Shown here in pieces: positions 1 to 8,962 of a DNA stretch of 64,000 nucleotides (position 1 is its first letter; the number at the start of each line of letters is the position of its first letter). Position numbers and translations under genes: made by a program. The notes under the pieces were generated by a model. The model was not told where the DNA came from, did not search any database, and saw only the letters and a list, made by a program, of their open reading frames with translations. The stretch is from Paenibacillus glucanolyticus NBRC 15330 (GTDB lineage Bacteria; Bacillota; Bacilli; Paenibacillales; Paenibacillaceae). The stretch spans positions 121,993 to 185,992 of the forward strand of contig NZ_BIMC01000012.1 of the NCBI RefSeq assembly GCF_004000885.1. Reading direction: 5' to 3'.

Positions 1-1568
1 GCGAAATCGCCGGACAGTGCCGCAGGCTTCTCAACAATATGACGAACATGGGCGGTCCACTGGGCTTTATCCTGTGTATGATCCCACCAAATTTTACGCG
101 GCTTGTACTTATGGCCCAGGAAATAATCAAATTTCATAAGACCCAGAATGACCTCCATATGTCGCGTTTTTCGATGCTGAAGAAATGCGGTCAAGCGCGT
201 AAACAGATCCTCCAGCTGATGGCCGATTTTCTGCCAGCCCTGTCCTTCCCAATAGTCGCCGAACTCCTGGAAGAAATCAAACGGGGATGTAAATTCATGC
301 TTCATCAGATAATTCACGGTATGGTCCATTCGGTGCGCGTTCCAATACTTCTCAAGCACGTCCTCCAGCCTCTTCAATCGAACGATATCCGAGAATGGAA
401 GCACGTCACTGCCTAAAATCTCATATGGAGCATGATCCATATACGTGTAATTATACTTCTCCGCATCAATCCGCAGTCCGGTTCCCCGAAGCATCTTCAG
501 AAAGCCTAACTGCAGCTCCTCCGGTCCGAGGGCAAATACATCATTGAACGTTTTGCGGAAGGTATCGTAGTCCTCTTCAGGAAGCCCTGCAATCAAATCC
601 AAATGCTGGTCGATCTTGCGGCTGTCCTTGATCATGGTCACCGTGCGGGACAGCTTGGTAAAATTCTGGCGCCTTTTCACCAGCTCATTCGTTGGATCGT
701 TGGTAGACTGTACCCCGATCTCAAATCGAAAAATGCCGGGAGGGGCATTTTTCGCCAAGTAATCCAGAACCTCGGGACGCATGATATCCGCCGTTATCTC
801 AAACTGGAATACGCAGCCGCCATGATTCTCAATCAAAAACTCGAACATGTCAAGCGCATAATCCCGCTTAATGTTAAATGTCCGGTCCACAAATTTGATC
901 AGCTTCGCACCGTTCTCAATCAGATAGAGAATATCCTTCTTGGTCCGTTCGATGTCGTAGTAGCGAACACCCACCTCAATGCTCGACAAGCAGAACTGAC
1001 AGCTGAAAGGGCACCCCCGGCTGGTCTCAAAATATACGACCCGCTTCCCGAGATGCGGTATATCCTCCGGAAAACGATGCGGCGAAGGCAGCTCTGCCAG
1101 AATGCTTTTGGGTCTTCCCGGATTCACGATCACTTCGCCCTGTTTACGGTAGGCCACGCCATACACAAAATGAAATTTCCGGTCGCCTTCTATCGTTTGC
1201 AGCAGATGGTGGAACGTTTCCTCGCCTTCCCCCATCACGATAAAGTCGACATTATGCAGCCGTTTCATCCAGTAGTCCGTATCGTAGGAAACCTCGGGTC
1301 CGCCCAGTATGATCGTGACTTCCGGCATAATCTTCTTCACGATGTCGATCACTTTAATCGTCTCTTCGATATTCCATATGTAACACGAGAATCCGATCAC
1401 ATCCGGCTTGCGCTGGAACAGGTCGGAGACAATATTCATCACCGGGTCCTTGATCGTATACTCCGTTAATTCAATATCGAAATCCTTCTCGCTATATGCC
1501 TTCAGGCAGCGAATCGCCAAAGAGGTATGGATGTACTTGGCATTCAGGGTTGTTAGTATGACTTTCAT
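1..1568 (-). CDS. B12-binding domain radical SAM protein (DUF4080 type), 3' end outside the window
   Basis: The reading frame starts at ATG 1568 and stays open to the left edge, so about 522 residues are visible and the C-terminus is missing. The N-terminus (MKVILTTLNAKYIHTSLA) and the first 130 residues look like a cobalamin-binding Rossmann domain, although the B12 histidine motif is not obvious. A radical SAM core follows, with Cys at about 185, 189 and 192 in SRGCPFSCQFC, the CxxxCxxC cluster motif. The later region resembles the DUF4080 tail of this family. Such enzymes bind a 4Fe-4S cluster and cleave S-adenosylmethionine; the substrate is unknown. The start lies 59 nt after the recQ stop on the same strand, so the two may be co-transcribed. 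AAGGAAAG about 11 nt upstream is a plausible ribosome site. Confidence 0.85.
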   Translation of the reverse strand, partial: MKVILTTLNAKYIHTSLAIRCLKAYSEKDFDIELTEYTIKDPVMNIVSDLFQRKPDVIGFSCYIWNIEETIKVIDIVKKIMPEVTIILGGPEVSYDTDYWMKRLHNVDFIVMGEGEETFHHLLQTIEGDRKFHFVYGVAYRKQGEVIVNPGRPKSILAELPSPHRFPEDIPHLGKRVVYFETSRGCPFSCQFCLSSIEVGVRYYDIERTKKDILYLIENGAKLIKFVDRTFNIKRDYALDMFEFLIENHGGCVFQFEITADIMRPEVLDYLAKNAPPGIFRFEIGVQSTNDPTNELVKRRQNFTKLSRTVTMIKDSRKIDQHLDLIAGLPEEDYDTFRKTFNDVFALGPEELQLGFLKMLRGTGLRIDAEKYNYTYMDHAPYEILGSDVLPFSDIVRLKRLEDVLEKYWNAHRMDHTVNYLMKHEFTSPFDFFQEFGDYWEGQGWQKIGHQLEDLFTRLTAFLQHRKTRHMEVILGLMKFDYFLGHKYKPRKIWWDHTQDKAQWTAHVRHIVEKPAALSGDF

Positions 1569-1627
1569 GGTAGTGTCCACTTTCCTTCTAAATAATATAT
1601 TCCGTGCTTCTGACCTGCGGCAGCTCG

Positions 1628-3508
1628 TTATTCATAGTCGTACAGGTTGTCACTGTCAGGCGATGCGCCCGGTCCGTTCAGGAAAAAATCCAGGAACGGG
1701 CGGCCATATTTGCGGAATTTCACTTCCCCGACCCCTTTGACATTCAGCATCTCATCCTCACTCTGCGGGCAGGCCACACTCATCTCACGCAGCGTTGCAT
1801 CATTAAAAATGATGTAAGAAGGCACATGCTCTTTGCTTGCCAGCTCACGCCGAATCAGGCGAAGCTGTTCGAATACCGTTTCATTCACAGCGGACGGCGA
1901 GTAATCGCGACGGCCGCTGCTTCGCTGGCTGCCTGCTGCTTTTGAAGGTCGCGGAACGCGCTGCATGACTTCGCGCTGCCCTTTTAACACGTCTGCCGCC
2001 TCGCTTTGAAGTTTCACGACAGGATACTGGCCTTCGGTCAACGCCAGAAACCCTTCCGAAATCAGCACATTGATGGTCTCGGAAATCTCCTTCTCCGTCC
2101 GATTGGACATCACACCATAGGTCGGAAGCCGGTCAAAACCGTATTCCAGCACCTTTTTGGCACGTGATCCCTTCAGCACGGAGGCGATCATGGACACACC
2201 AAAACGTTCACGCATCCGGTGAATGCAGGAGAAGATTTTCTGCGCATCCACCGTGATGTCCACAAGCTCACGGTCATCGGTGCAGGAGCTGCACGTGCCG
2301 CAAGGCTTGTCCTCATGCTCTTCCCCGAAATAATCCAGCATCGCGCTTCGCAGACAGCGGGTCGTGTAACAGTAATCAATCATCTGCTGCAGCTTCCGGT
2401 AATCATTCTGTTTGCGCTCGCCTTCCTGCGGATTCTGTTCAATTAAGAATTTCTGCGTCATGATGTCCTGGGCGCTGAACAGCAGTATGCACTGGCTCGG
2501 CTCGCCGTCCCGCCCTGCACGGCCAGCCTCCTGAACGTAGGACTCCATGTTTTTCGGCATATTGTAATGAATGACATACCGAACATTGGATTTATCGATC
2601 CCCATCCCAAATGCATTCGTTGCCACAATGACCCGGATGTCGTCATACAGGAAGGCCTCCTGGCTGTCTGCTCGCTCCGAATCACTCATTCCGGCATGAT
2701 ATCGGCCGGCAAGAAGCCCTTGAGCCTGCAGCCTCTGAGACAGATCATCCACCTCTTTGCGGGTTGCAGCATAGATAATGCCCGGCTGGTGGGTATGCGA
2801 AGCCGCGTAGTCGAGCACAAACTCGCGCTTGTTCTCACCGCGCAGAACCGACATCTCCAGATTATCCCGCCCAAGTCCCGTTACGAATACTTGCGGCTGC
2901 TCCAGACGAAGCAGACGCTGCATGTCCTCCATAACCTCAGGTGTCGCCGTTGCCGTAAATGCGGCTACAATCGGCCGCTTAGGCAATCCTTTAACGAAAG
3001 GCGCCACCGAGAGATAACTTGTCCGGAAGTCATGACCCCACTGGGATACGCAGTGAGCTTCATCGACGGCAACAATCGAAATATCGAGTCCTGCCATCTC
3101 CTCCCGGAACCAATCCAGCTCAAGCCGCTCCGGGGCAACATACAACAGCTTCAGGTCTCCCCGTTTCGCTGCGCGTATGCGCTCGTTCACTTCTTTGCCG
3201 CTGAGCGTGCTGTTGATATAAGCAGCCGCAACGCCCGCCGTCGTGAGTGCATCCACCTGATCCTTCATTAAAGAGATCAAGGGGGATACAACCAACGTCA
3301 GACCGGGATACAGCAGTGCCGGAATCTGATAACAGATGGATTTGCCTCCACCGGTCGGCATGATTCCCAGCGTGTCCTGGCCTTCCAGAAGACTGGCAAC
3401 AATTTTCTTCTGACCATCCCGAAAATCAGGATAACCGTAATATTTCTGCAGATAATCCCGCGCTGTATTCATGTTGGTTGATTCTCTATCATTTGTTTCC
3501 ACATTCAT
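1628..3508 (-). CDS. recQ: ATP-dependent DNA helicase RecQ
   Basis: This 626-residue protein has the full RecQ layout. The Walker A motif is PTGGGKS (51-57), the DEAH box is at 149-152 and is followed by the RecQ aromatic loop (CVSQWGHDFR). A second RecA fold ends in the QEAGRAGRDG arginine-finger motif. The zinc-binding C-terminal region carries Cys residues in TRCLR and PCGTCSSC near 386-414, and a winged helix follows. A final domain of about 65 residues fits HRDC. RecQ unwinds forked and recombining DNA during repair. AAGGAG lies 9 nt before ATG 3508, which supports this start; an internal ATG at residue 13 is the start used by many homologues. Confidence 0.96.
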   Translation of the reverse strand: MNVETNDRESTNMNTARDYLQKYYGYPDFRDGQKKIVASLLEGQDTLGIMPTGGGKSICYQIPALLYPGLTLVVSPLISLMKDQVDALTTAGVAAAYINSTLSGKEVNERIRAAKRGDLKLLYVAPERLELDWFREEMAGLDISIVAVDEAHCVSQWGHDFRTSYLSVAPFVKGLPKRPIVAAFTATATPEVMEDMQRLLRLEQPQVFVTGLGRDNLEMSVLRGENKREFVLDYAASHTHQPGIIYAATRKEVDDLSQRLQAQGLLAGRYHAGMSDSERADSQEAFLYDDIRVIVATNAFGMGIDKSNVRYVIHYNMPKNMESYVQEAGRAGRDGEPSQCILLFSAQDIMTQKFLIEQNPQEGERKQNDYRKLQQMIDYCYTTRCLRSAMLDYFGEEHEDKPCGTCSSCTDDRELVDITVDAQKIFSCIHRMRERFGVSMIASVLKGSRAKKVLEYGFDRLPTYGVMSNRTEKEISETINVLISEGFLALTEGQYPVVKLQSEAADVLKGQREVMQRVPRPSKAAGSQRSSGRRDYSPSAVNETVFEQLRLIRRELASKEHVPSYIIFNDATLREMSVACPQSEDEMLNVKGVGEVKFRKYGRPFLDFFLNGPGASPDSDNLYDYE

Positions 3509-3702
3509 GGATAAAAACTCCTTATTTCACCTTGGTTTTCCGTTTTGGAAACGCTCATCCTTTAAGTTTAACGGCCTTTCCGTGAATGGGCAACCGAATC
3601 CAAGAAGGAAATTGCATTTGATAACGAGAACTTGATAATCATGGAAACAAAATGCCTTCCGTTTATAGTCAAAAAATAAACACCCAAAGTTGGTGATCCC
3701 TA

Positions 3703-4488
3703 GTGAATGATGAACATACCGGAGCCGTACAGCAGGTCATTCAATATATGAAGGAGCATCTCGATGAGCCTATGACAACACAGCAGCTCGCCGATCTCGC
3801 ACGATACAGCTCCTTCCACTTCTCCAGAGTATTCAAGCGCGTAACCGGCATCTCGGTCAGGCAATACCTGTCAGCGCTAAGAGTCGAATCCGGCAAAACT
3901 GAACTCCTCAAAAGACCCTCCCTGCTCGTTAAAATCGGGATGACTATCGGTTTATCCAGTCCGGGCACCTTCAATACCCGTTTTAAGCAGTTTGTCGGTC
4001 TGTCCCCGAAGCGATTCCGGTCCACATCCGAATCCCTGCATCAGTACGTGAATCAGTATGAGAACAAACCGTTAAGTTGGGCTGAGGAAGAACTCAATGA
4101 CTTACCCCGGATCCATTGCCAGATTGAAGCTCCGGAGAATTTCCGCGGCATGATCTATGTCGGGCTGTTCCCGAGGTCCGTTCCCGACCAGAAGCCTATA
4201 AGCGGTACAGCTGTCAATCTTAGAAACCGGTCCTGTATATTGACCCGCATTCCAGCCGGCACGTACTATGTGCTGGCTGCCGGCATCCCCTGGAGCCTGA
4301 ATCCTCGGGATTACTATCTGCTGAACAACTCCTTGCGCGGCAAGCTCGATAATCCCGTTCATATTGACGAGACTACCGATCTGTCGGTCAAGATTACCCT
4401 GCGGGAGCCGCTGCCCTATGACCCTCCGATCGTGGTCAACCTGCCTCTGCTATTGTTCGAGAAGGATCGGGGCAACAGCGCAAAGTAG
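3703..4488 (+). CDS. AraC-family transcriptional regulator with uncharacterised C-terminal domain
   Basis: The first 105 residues form a typical AraC double helix-turn-helix: QQLADLARYSSFHFSRVFKR is the first recognition unit and KIGMTIGLSSPGTFNTRFKQ the second, ending in GLSPKRFR. The remaining 150 residues look beta-rich and I could not assign them to a known effector-binding fold, though the position is where GyrI-like or cupin domains often sit. The start codon is GTG with only a weak upstream GGTGA. The gene reads away from recQ. The next intact gene on the same strand encodes a small VOC protein, and between them lies a wrecked SRPBCC gene; the regulator may once have controlled that pair. 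Confidence 0.8.
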   Translation: MNDEHTGAVQQVIQYMKEHLDEPMTTQQLADLARYSSFHFSRVFKRVTGISVRQYLSALRVESGKTELLKRPSLLVKIGMTIGLSSPGTFNTRFKQFVGLSPKRFRSTSESLHQYVNQYENKPLSWAEEELNDLPRIHCQIEAPENFRGMIYVGLFPRSVPDQKPISGTAVNLRNRSCILTRIPAGTYYVLAAGIPWSLNPRDYYLLNNSLRGKLDNPVHIDETTDLSVKITLREPLPYDPPIVVNLPLLLFEKDRGNSAK

Positions 4489-4577
4489 AAGAATTTTGGA
4501 ATAGCCTGTCCCTCTATACTGAATTTATAGAATAAGCAATCTGAACGCTTGATCGTTAGATGATGGAGGCAAAAGAC

Positions 4578-4759
4578 ATGACCATAATTCAAGAAACCCG
4601 GATCGAAGCGGCACCCGAGTTACCTTGGAGCATACAGGCTGGAAGGATTCGCAAGAATGGCTGAAAGCCAGAGAATGGGATGTGAATGCCTGGGAAGACA
4701 TGTTAGCCAGCCTGAAATCGAACTTCGAATCAGGAGATGGCATTCTATGCTGCGAGTAA
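4578..4759 (+). pseudogene. SRPBCC/AHSA1-type gene collapsed by an internal deletion
   Basis: A good ribosome site (TGGAGG) precedes ATG 4578, which encodes MTIIQETRIEA, the usual beginning of an AHSA1/SRPBCC protein. After eleven codons the family-like sequence continues only in another frame: GTRVTLEHTGWKDSQEWL and on to CCE followed by TAA at 4757. That second piece resembles the C-terminal strand and helix of the same family. About 80-100 central codons are missing and the junction is out of frame, so the frame that starts at ATG stops after 29 codons. The family assignment rests on short segments. It sits directly upstream of the VOC gene and is probably a former operon partner. Confidence 0.6.
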
Positions 4760-4787
4760 ACCAATTAAACTAGAGGAGTGAATAACT

Positions 4788-5150
4788 ATGCCCAATCTAT
4801 GCGTTCTGTCGATTAATGTAAGTAACATGGATCAAGCCAAGCAATTTTATTGCGACATTCTGGGATTTCAAATTTCCAAGGTATACAGTGAAGAGATCAT
4901 CAGTTTGGAAAACGAGGGCCTCTCTCTTGTTCTGCAGAAATGCGACCGCATTACAAAAACGGATTACCCGCATGAGGCGCAGGTGATTATCGGAATCGAA
5001 ACCGCTGATGTGAGCGCTGCCATATCGAATTACAAATCGCAGGGCGTTGAGGTGATCTTTGATACGCCGCAGCCTTGCCCTCCCGGTCTGTACAGTGCGA
5101 TTCGGGACCCGTTTGGCAACGTAATAGAACTGCTTGAGTTTACGGAGTAA
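4788..5150 (+). CDS. VOC family (glyoxalase/bleomycin-resistance fold) protein
   Basis: The 120-residue product has the single-domain vicinal-oxygen-chelate layout: an opening strand with MDQAKQFYCDILGF, and a final strand after RDPFGNVIELLEF, the classic DPxGNxIEL end. It could be a lyase, dioxygenase or drug-binding protein; the sequence does not say which. AGAGGAGTG lies 7 nt before ATG 4788. It follows the collapsed SRPBCC gene by 28 nt and is closed by a strong terminator, so the two probably formed a short transcript. Confidence 0.85.
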   Translation: MPNLCVLSINVSNMDQAKQFYCDILGFQISKVYSEEIISLENEGLSLVLQKCDRITKTDYPHEAQVIIGIETADVSAAISNYKSQGVEVIFDTPQPCPPGLYSAIRDPFGNVIELLEFTE

Positions 5151-5163
5151 ACGTACGAAACCC

Positions 5164-5200
5164 AAAGGATACGCTGCGTGTAGCAGGGTGTCCTTTTTTT
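5164..5200 (+). terminator. Rho-independent terminator after the VOC gene
   Basis: An 8-9 bp stem (AAAGGATAC with GTGTCCTTT) is followed directly by a run of T residues. Confidence 0.85.
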
Positions 5201-5381
5201 ATGCAGCGGATGCTTGACCCTGTGCTTTCCTTAGAACCCTCTGTTAAGGTTTAACCTGATACGGGTAAGAACATATTGTTGCAAACCTCTGGAGTCAAAA
5301 GCATCGATAGATTAGGAATTACCGGTTTCGGAAATAATAGGTACTCGAACTGATACACTAACTACACAAGGAGAAATTCAT

Positions 5382-6197
5382 ATGGATATTACACCGGAAC
5401 AACGTGTCACCCTGCATGGGTTCAACAACCTGACGAAATCGCTCAGTTTTAATATGTACGATGTCTGCTACACCAAGACCCGAGAAGAACGGGAAGCCTA
5501 TCTTGAGTATATTGACGAGCAGTACAATGCGGACCGGCTTACCAACATATTAAGCCACGTGGCCGAAATTATCGGAGCCCATGTGCTGAATATTGCTAAG
5601 CAGGATTACATCCCTCAAGGAGCCAGCGTTACGGTGCTCGTATCCGAAGGGCCTGTCGTTGAGGTTCCGGAGGAATCCTATGACGAGTCGCCGGGACCAC
5701 TGCCGGGCAACGTTGTGCTGCAGCTCGACAAGAGCCATATCACCGTCCACACGTATCCGGAATTCCATCCGGACGAAGGCATCAGCACCTTCCGTGCAGA
5801 TATCGATGTGTCGACCTGCGGGGAAATCTCGCCGCTCAAAGCCCTGAACTACCTGATCCACTCGTTTGATACGGATATTATGACAATAGACTATAGAATC
5901 CGTGGATTTACCCGGGATATTCACGGTCACAAGCTGTTCATCGACCACGAAATCAGTTCCATTCAGAACTACATTCCCGACGAAGCCAAGGAATTGTTCG
6001 ATATGATTGACGTCAATGTTTACAAGGAAAACATCTTCCACACCAAGTGCAAGCTGAAGCAGTTTGACCTGGACAACTATTTGTTCGGTTACACCAAGGA
6101 CAAGCTGGCAGAAGGCGAGCAGCAGGAGATAACAGAGCGTATCAAGCTGGAGATGGATGAGATCTATTACGGTAAGAACATGGACCGAAGTTATTGA
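5382..6197 (+). CDS. speD: S-adenosylmethionine decarboxylase proenzyme, long (E. coli-type) class
   Basis: The 271-residue product makes decarboxylated SAM, the aminopropyl donor for spermidine. It is a pyruvoyl enzyme: the proenzyme is expected to cut itself before Ser118 in LDKSHITVHTYPE, turning that serine into the pyruvoyl group. The length and the MDITPEQRVTLHGFNNLTKS opening match the E. coli class rather than the short SpeH form of Bacillus subtilis. A loop at about 92-109 (PVVEVPEESYDESPGPLP) looks like an insertion. AAGGAG lies 8 nt before ATG. It is a single-gene unit with a shared bidirectional terminator; no spermidine synthase is nearby. Confidence 0.93.
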   Translation: MDITPEQRVTLHGFNNLTKSLSFNMYDVCYTKTREEREAYLEYIDEQYNADRLTNILSHVAEIIGAHVLNIAKQDYIPQGASVTVLVSEGPVVEVPEESYDESPGPLPGNVVLQLDKSHITVHTYPEFHPDEGISTFRADIDVSTCGEISPLKALNYLIHSFDTDIMTIDYRIRGFTRDIHGHKLFIDHEISSIQNYIPDEAKELFDMIDVNVYKENIFHTKCKLKQFDLDNYLFGYTKDKLAEGEQQEITERIKLEMDEIYYGKNMDRSY

Positions 6198-6212
6198 CGA
6201 TTCGGATATATT

Positions 6213-6250
6213 AAACAAGGCTGGGCTCTCATATGAGCCCGGCCTTGTTT
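6213..6250. terminator. Bidirectional terminator between speD and the kinase-regulator gene
   Basis: A long near-perfect stem (AACAAGGC TGGGCTC with GAGCCC GGCCTTGTT) has A residues on one side and T residues on the other. It includes the last codons and the TGA of the convergent gene. Confidence 0.85.
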
Positions 6251-8064
6251 GCCGCTTCTATGGCTTCTTCCCGGTTACGGACGCCCATTTTGGCATACAG
6301 GGCTGAAGCGTAATTCCTTACGGTGCCATCGGACAGATACAATTTCATCGCAATCGATTTGTACCGCATGCCTTTGGAGAGATGCTGCAGAATCTCCATC
6401 TCCCTCGGCGTCAGATCATATAAAACCCTGAGCGGAGATGACTCCGGAGCACTAATACCCAGGGGAGCAATGGCCGTCTTTTCCTCAAGAAAATCACTCG
6501 CGTCCCCTTCGAACAGCTTCGCGGAAATGGAAGGATCCATCAGCGTTCCGCCTCGAATAACGATTCGGATATGTTCGGCAAGTTCACGGGGCTCCATCGT
6601 CTTCAGTAAATAACCGTCAGCCCCGCTTCTCATAGCCTGGACGGCCTTGTCCTTCTGCTCAAACGTGGTCAGGATGAGCACCTTGATGAAGGGCCAGCGC
6701 TGTTTGATACTCTGAGTCGCTGTAATGCCATCCATCACGGGCATTTCCAGATCCATCAGAATGAGGTGAGGTTGGAGTTCCTCGCACATGTTCACGGCAT
6801 CCAGACCATGTTCTGCACGCCCAACCACCTCGAAATCCCTCTCCGATTCCAGAATCATTCCGAGACTATCCCTGACAAAGGGTTCATTATCCACCAGCAT
6901 TAGCTTTATGACATCGTCTGCCGGCTTCAGCGCCCTGGGCAGGCTGCAGGTCACAACCGTGCCTTCTTCGGAATCCGAGTGGATCGATACCTGGCCTTGA
7001 AGGCGGCTGGCTCTTTCTCTCATCGCGCTTAAGCCGAAGCCTTCCTGGATCCGGGCAGTTCCTCTGCCGTTATCTTGTATCTCAAGCCGGGTCTGCTGCA
7101 GCTCAAATTGAAGCAAAACATCCATCCTCGTGGCATGGCCGTGACGCACGCTGTTGGTCAAAGATTCTTGCAAACAGCGGTAGAAGGTCATTTTCGCCTG
7201 CCGCGATATCTGATACTCATCCCCAAGTACTCTGAGCCCTACCTTAACCCCGGCGTTCCGCCCAAACTCCTCTGCTGCCTCTTGGAGTGACTGTACCAAC
7301 GGAATCTGCTCCTGTGGAGAATCCATCTCATGCAGATACCCTCTGATCTCATCCAGACTTGTCCGTGTCAATTCCAGCAGATCAGACAGCTTATGCTGTG
7401 CAGCTGCATCAGCTGCCGTGGAGCGAAGGCTTTCCAGCCCCATAATGACAGCGGTATACGTATGACCCATCGTATCATGCAGCTCCTTGGACAAGCGTTC
7501 GCGCTCTTCGAGCAGCGTGACCCGCTCAACCTGAGACAAATACTGCTCCAACACTGTATTTTGCGTTCGAATGATTTCATTCTGGCGATGATTGACCATT
7601 AACAGATGAAAAGCAAATCCAAATGCAAACGCAAGCGCGACATGAACCATCATCAGGATCAAATTCGTTGATGGCGCATACAGCTTGATTAGCAGCGGTA
7701 TCAGCACTATGGTAACAGGCCCCGTCCATCGATACGCAATGCCCGAGCTATTCGTAGCCATCAGAAAAGCCGGTACAATAAATGACAGATAGGCAGCCGG
7801 AAATATGGAGGTCAAATATATAGAGATACCGCCCGATATGACGGTTTCCGTAACCCAATATGCTTTATGATTCAACAGCAGGCACAGCCACGGTACAGAG
7901 AAAGCCGCCAATTCCCACAAGACGACAACCCACAACGCCAGAGTAAACTGATCTCGAAGCTCAATGAACGTTAAGATCAGAGAGATGCAGGCCCCCATGC
8001 GGAGCAGGAGCATCGCCCAGTCGTACCACTTCCATTGCTTCACGATGTCAAACAAAGCTACCAC
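6229..8064 (-). CDS. Membrane histidine kinase fused to a LuxR/NarL-type response regulator
   Basis: One 611-residue frame carries what is normally two proteins. Residues 15-155 contain about six membrane segments. A HisKA_3 dimerisation helix has its phospho-acceptor at His196 (KELHDTMGH), and a HATPase_c domain follows with an N-box at ESLTNSVRHG and a G-box at DNGRG. After PRALKPADD a complete receiver domain begins (IKLMLVDNEPF, phospho-Asp438 in LILMDLEMP), and a LuxR-type helix-turn-helix ends the protein (LTPREMEILQ to the C-terminus). There is no stop at the junction near residue 386 (about 6909). Because the DNA-binding domain is tethered to the membrane, either the fusion works as a unit or it results from a lost stop. 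The upstream sensor-domain gene is 56 nt away on the same strand. Confidence 0.9.
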   Translation of the reverse strand: MVALFDIVKQWKWYDWAMLLLRMGACISLILTFIELRDQFTLALWVVVLWELAAFSVPWLCLLLNHKAYWVTETVISGGISIYLTSIFPAAYLSFIVPAFLMATNSSGIAYRWTGPVTIVLIPLLIKLYAPSTNLILMMVHVALAFAFGFAFHLLMVNHRQNEIIRTQNTVLEQYLSQVERVTLLEERERLSKELHDTMGHTYTAVIMGLESLRSTAADAAAQHKLSDLLELTRTSLDEIRGYLHEMDSPQEQIPLVQSLQEAAEEFGRNAGVKVGLRVLGDEYQISRQAKMTFYRCLQESLTNSVRHGHATRMDVLLQFELQQTRLEIQDNGRGTARIQEGFGLSAMRERASRLQGQVSIHSDSEEGTVVTCSLPRALKPADDVIKLMLVDNEPFVRDSLGMILESERDFEVVGRAEHGLDAVNMCEELQPHLILMDLEMPVMDGITATQSIKQRWPFIKVLILTTFEQKDKAVQAMRSGADGYLLKTMEPRELAEHIRIVIRGGTLMDPSISAKLFEGDASDFLEEKTAIAPLGISAPESSPLRVLYDLTPREMEILQHLSKGMRYKSIAMKLYLSDGTVRNYASALYAKMGVRNREEAIEAANKAGLI

Positions 8065-8120
8065 TCCTTGTATTCCCTCTCACGATACCTCATTAATATG
8101 ACATGGCTCCCAGCATGTGT

Positions 8121-8705
8121 CTACTGCCAAACGGAGAACATCCATTGCGTGTAGCGGCCTGTCAGTCTGGCTGCCCCCTTAGCTGCCCACGACCCGACGT
8201 AAGCAAAAAGAATGCCAGCCACCATCACAAGCAGGGACTTCGGCAACGTATCAATGCGAAGGTTCCCTAAATTCACATCCACAACCGAACTGGTCCATGG
8301 TGCCAATATCCACAAGACAGGGACAATACAAAATATAACGCCACAGAATAAACTAATGATGCCAACGATAAACTTCAGCATTAACATCGACACCGCTTTC
8401 CAATTTCGTACGTTCGCAAGCTCTTCCTTGGCCTGAGTCCAGGAAGACCCAGAGTGCGCCTTCCTCTTTATAACAGGCTCAATCGTAATATCCGTATAGA
8501 ACTTCGTCTGGATCCGGTCATAATTCATGAAGGTCCGGGTCGTTCGCAGAAGATACGTAAGGATCGGTATTCCCACGATGGTAAAACACATACTCAAGCC
8601 AAACACCAGGCCCACGAGATAATAGCAAAAATAAAATACCCCGGTTCCAAAAGTCAACATCAAAAAACAAAAGTTCAACAGATATTCCCTCAGCCATTTC
8701 TTCAT
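8121..8705 (-). CDS. Sensor-domain (putative sensor, PF13796-like) membrane protein
   Basis: The 194-residue product has four hydrophobic segments arranged as two pairs (about 10-50 and 110-170) with a hydrophilic stretch between them (NYDRIQTKFYTDITIEP), the layout of the stand-alone 'putative sensor' domain found before DesK-like kinases. It probably supplies sensory input to, or is controlled by, the fused kinase-regulator gene that follows after 56 nt. AAGGGAG lies about 12 nt before ATG 8705. The upstream region holds three copies of a TGTCATAT element. Confidence 0.75.
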   Translation of the reverse strand: MKKWLREYLLNFCFLMLTFGTGVFYFCYYLVGLVFGLSMCFTIVGIPILTYLLRTTRTFMNYDRIQTKFYTDITIEPVIKRKAHSGSSWTQAKEELANVRNWKAVSMLMLKFIVGIISLFCGVIFCIVPVLWILAPWTSSVVDVNLGNLRIDTLPKSLLVMVAGILFAYVGSWAAKGAARLTGRYTQWMFSVWQ

Positions 8706-8765
8706 ACTTATCAGAGCTCCCTTCAGGTCTTGGCGACCTCGATTTCCTGTATCCTACTTCACCCA

Positions 8766-8847
8766 TTGTCATATCGGACAGTGTCAAAGTGTCATATGAC
8801 ACTGCTGCATCAAAGAGATGACAGCTTGTTACTGGCCGATATGACAA
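8766..8847. promoter_or_regulatory. Three-part inverted-repeat operator cluster (TGTCATAT core)
   Basis: Three related sites lie in the divergent intergenic region. TTGTCATATCGG is at 8766-8777, the perfect 16-bp palindrome AGTGTCATATGACACT at 8788-8803, and CCGATATGACAA at 8836-8847, which is the exact reverse complement of the first. The arrangement suits dimers of a LuxR/NarL-type regulator, most simply the one encoded next door. Function is inferred. Confidence 0.6.
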
Positions 8848-8962
8848 CCCGTTTACCATACTGTGGGATATCAAGCCGTCCAAGCCCCAAGATGATGAAA
8901 TGCAGGATCGGAGCCATCGGACCAGCCTTATCCAATCTCATAACTGAAGGAGTATGATATCA

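Noticed and set aside
603..1469. 288-codon plus-strand frame near the left edge
   Set aside because: It lies opposite the radical SAM gene, whose minus-strand frame has the CxxxCxxC motif and a proper start at 1568.
2567..3271. 234-codon plus-strand frame opposite recQ
   Set aside because: recQ on the minus strand is complete with all motifs; this frame has none.
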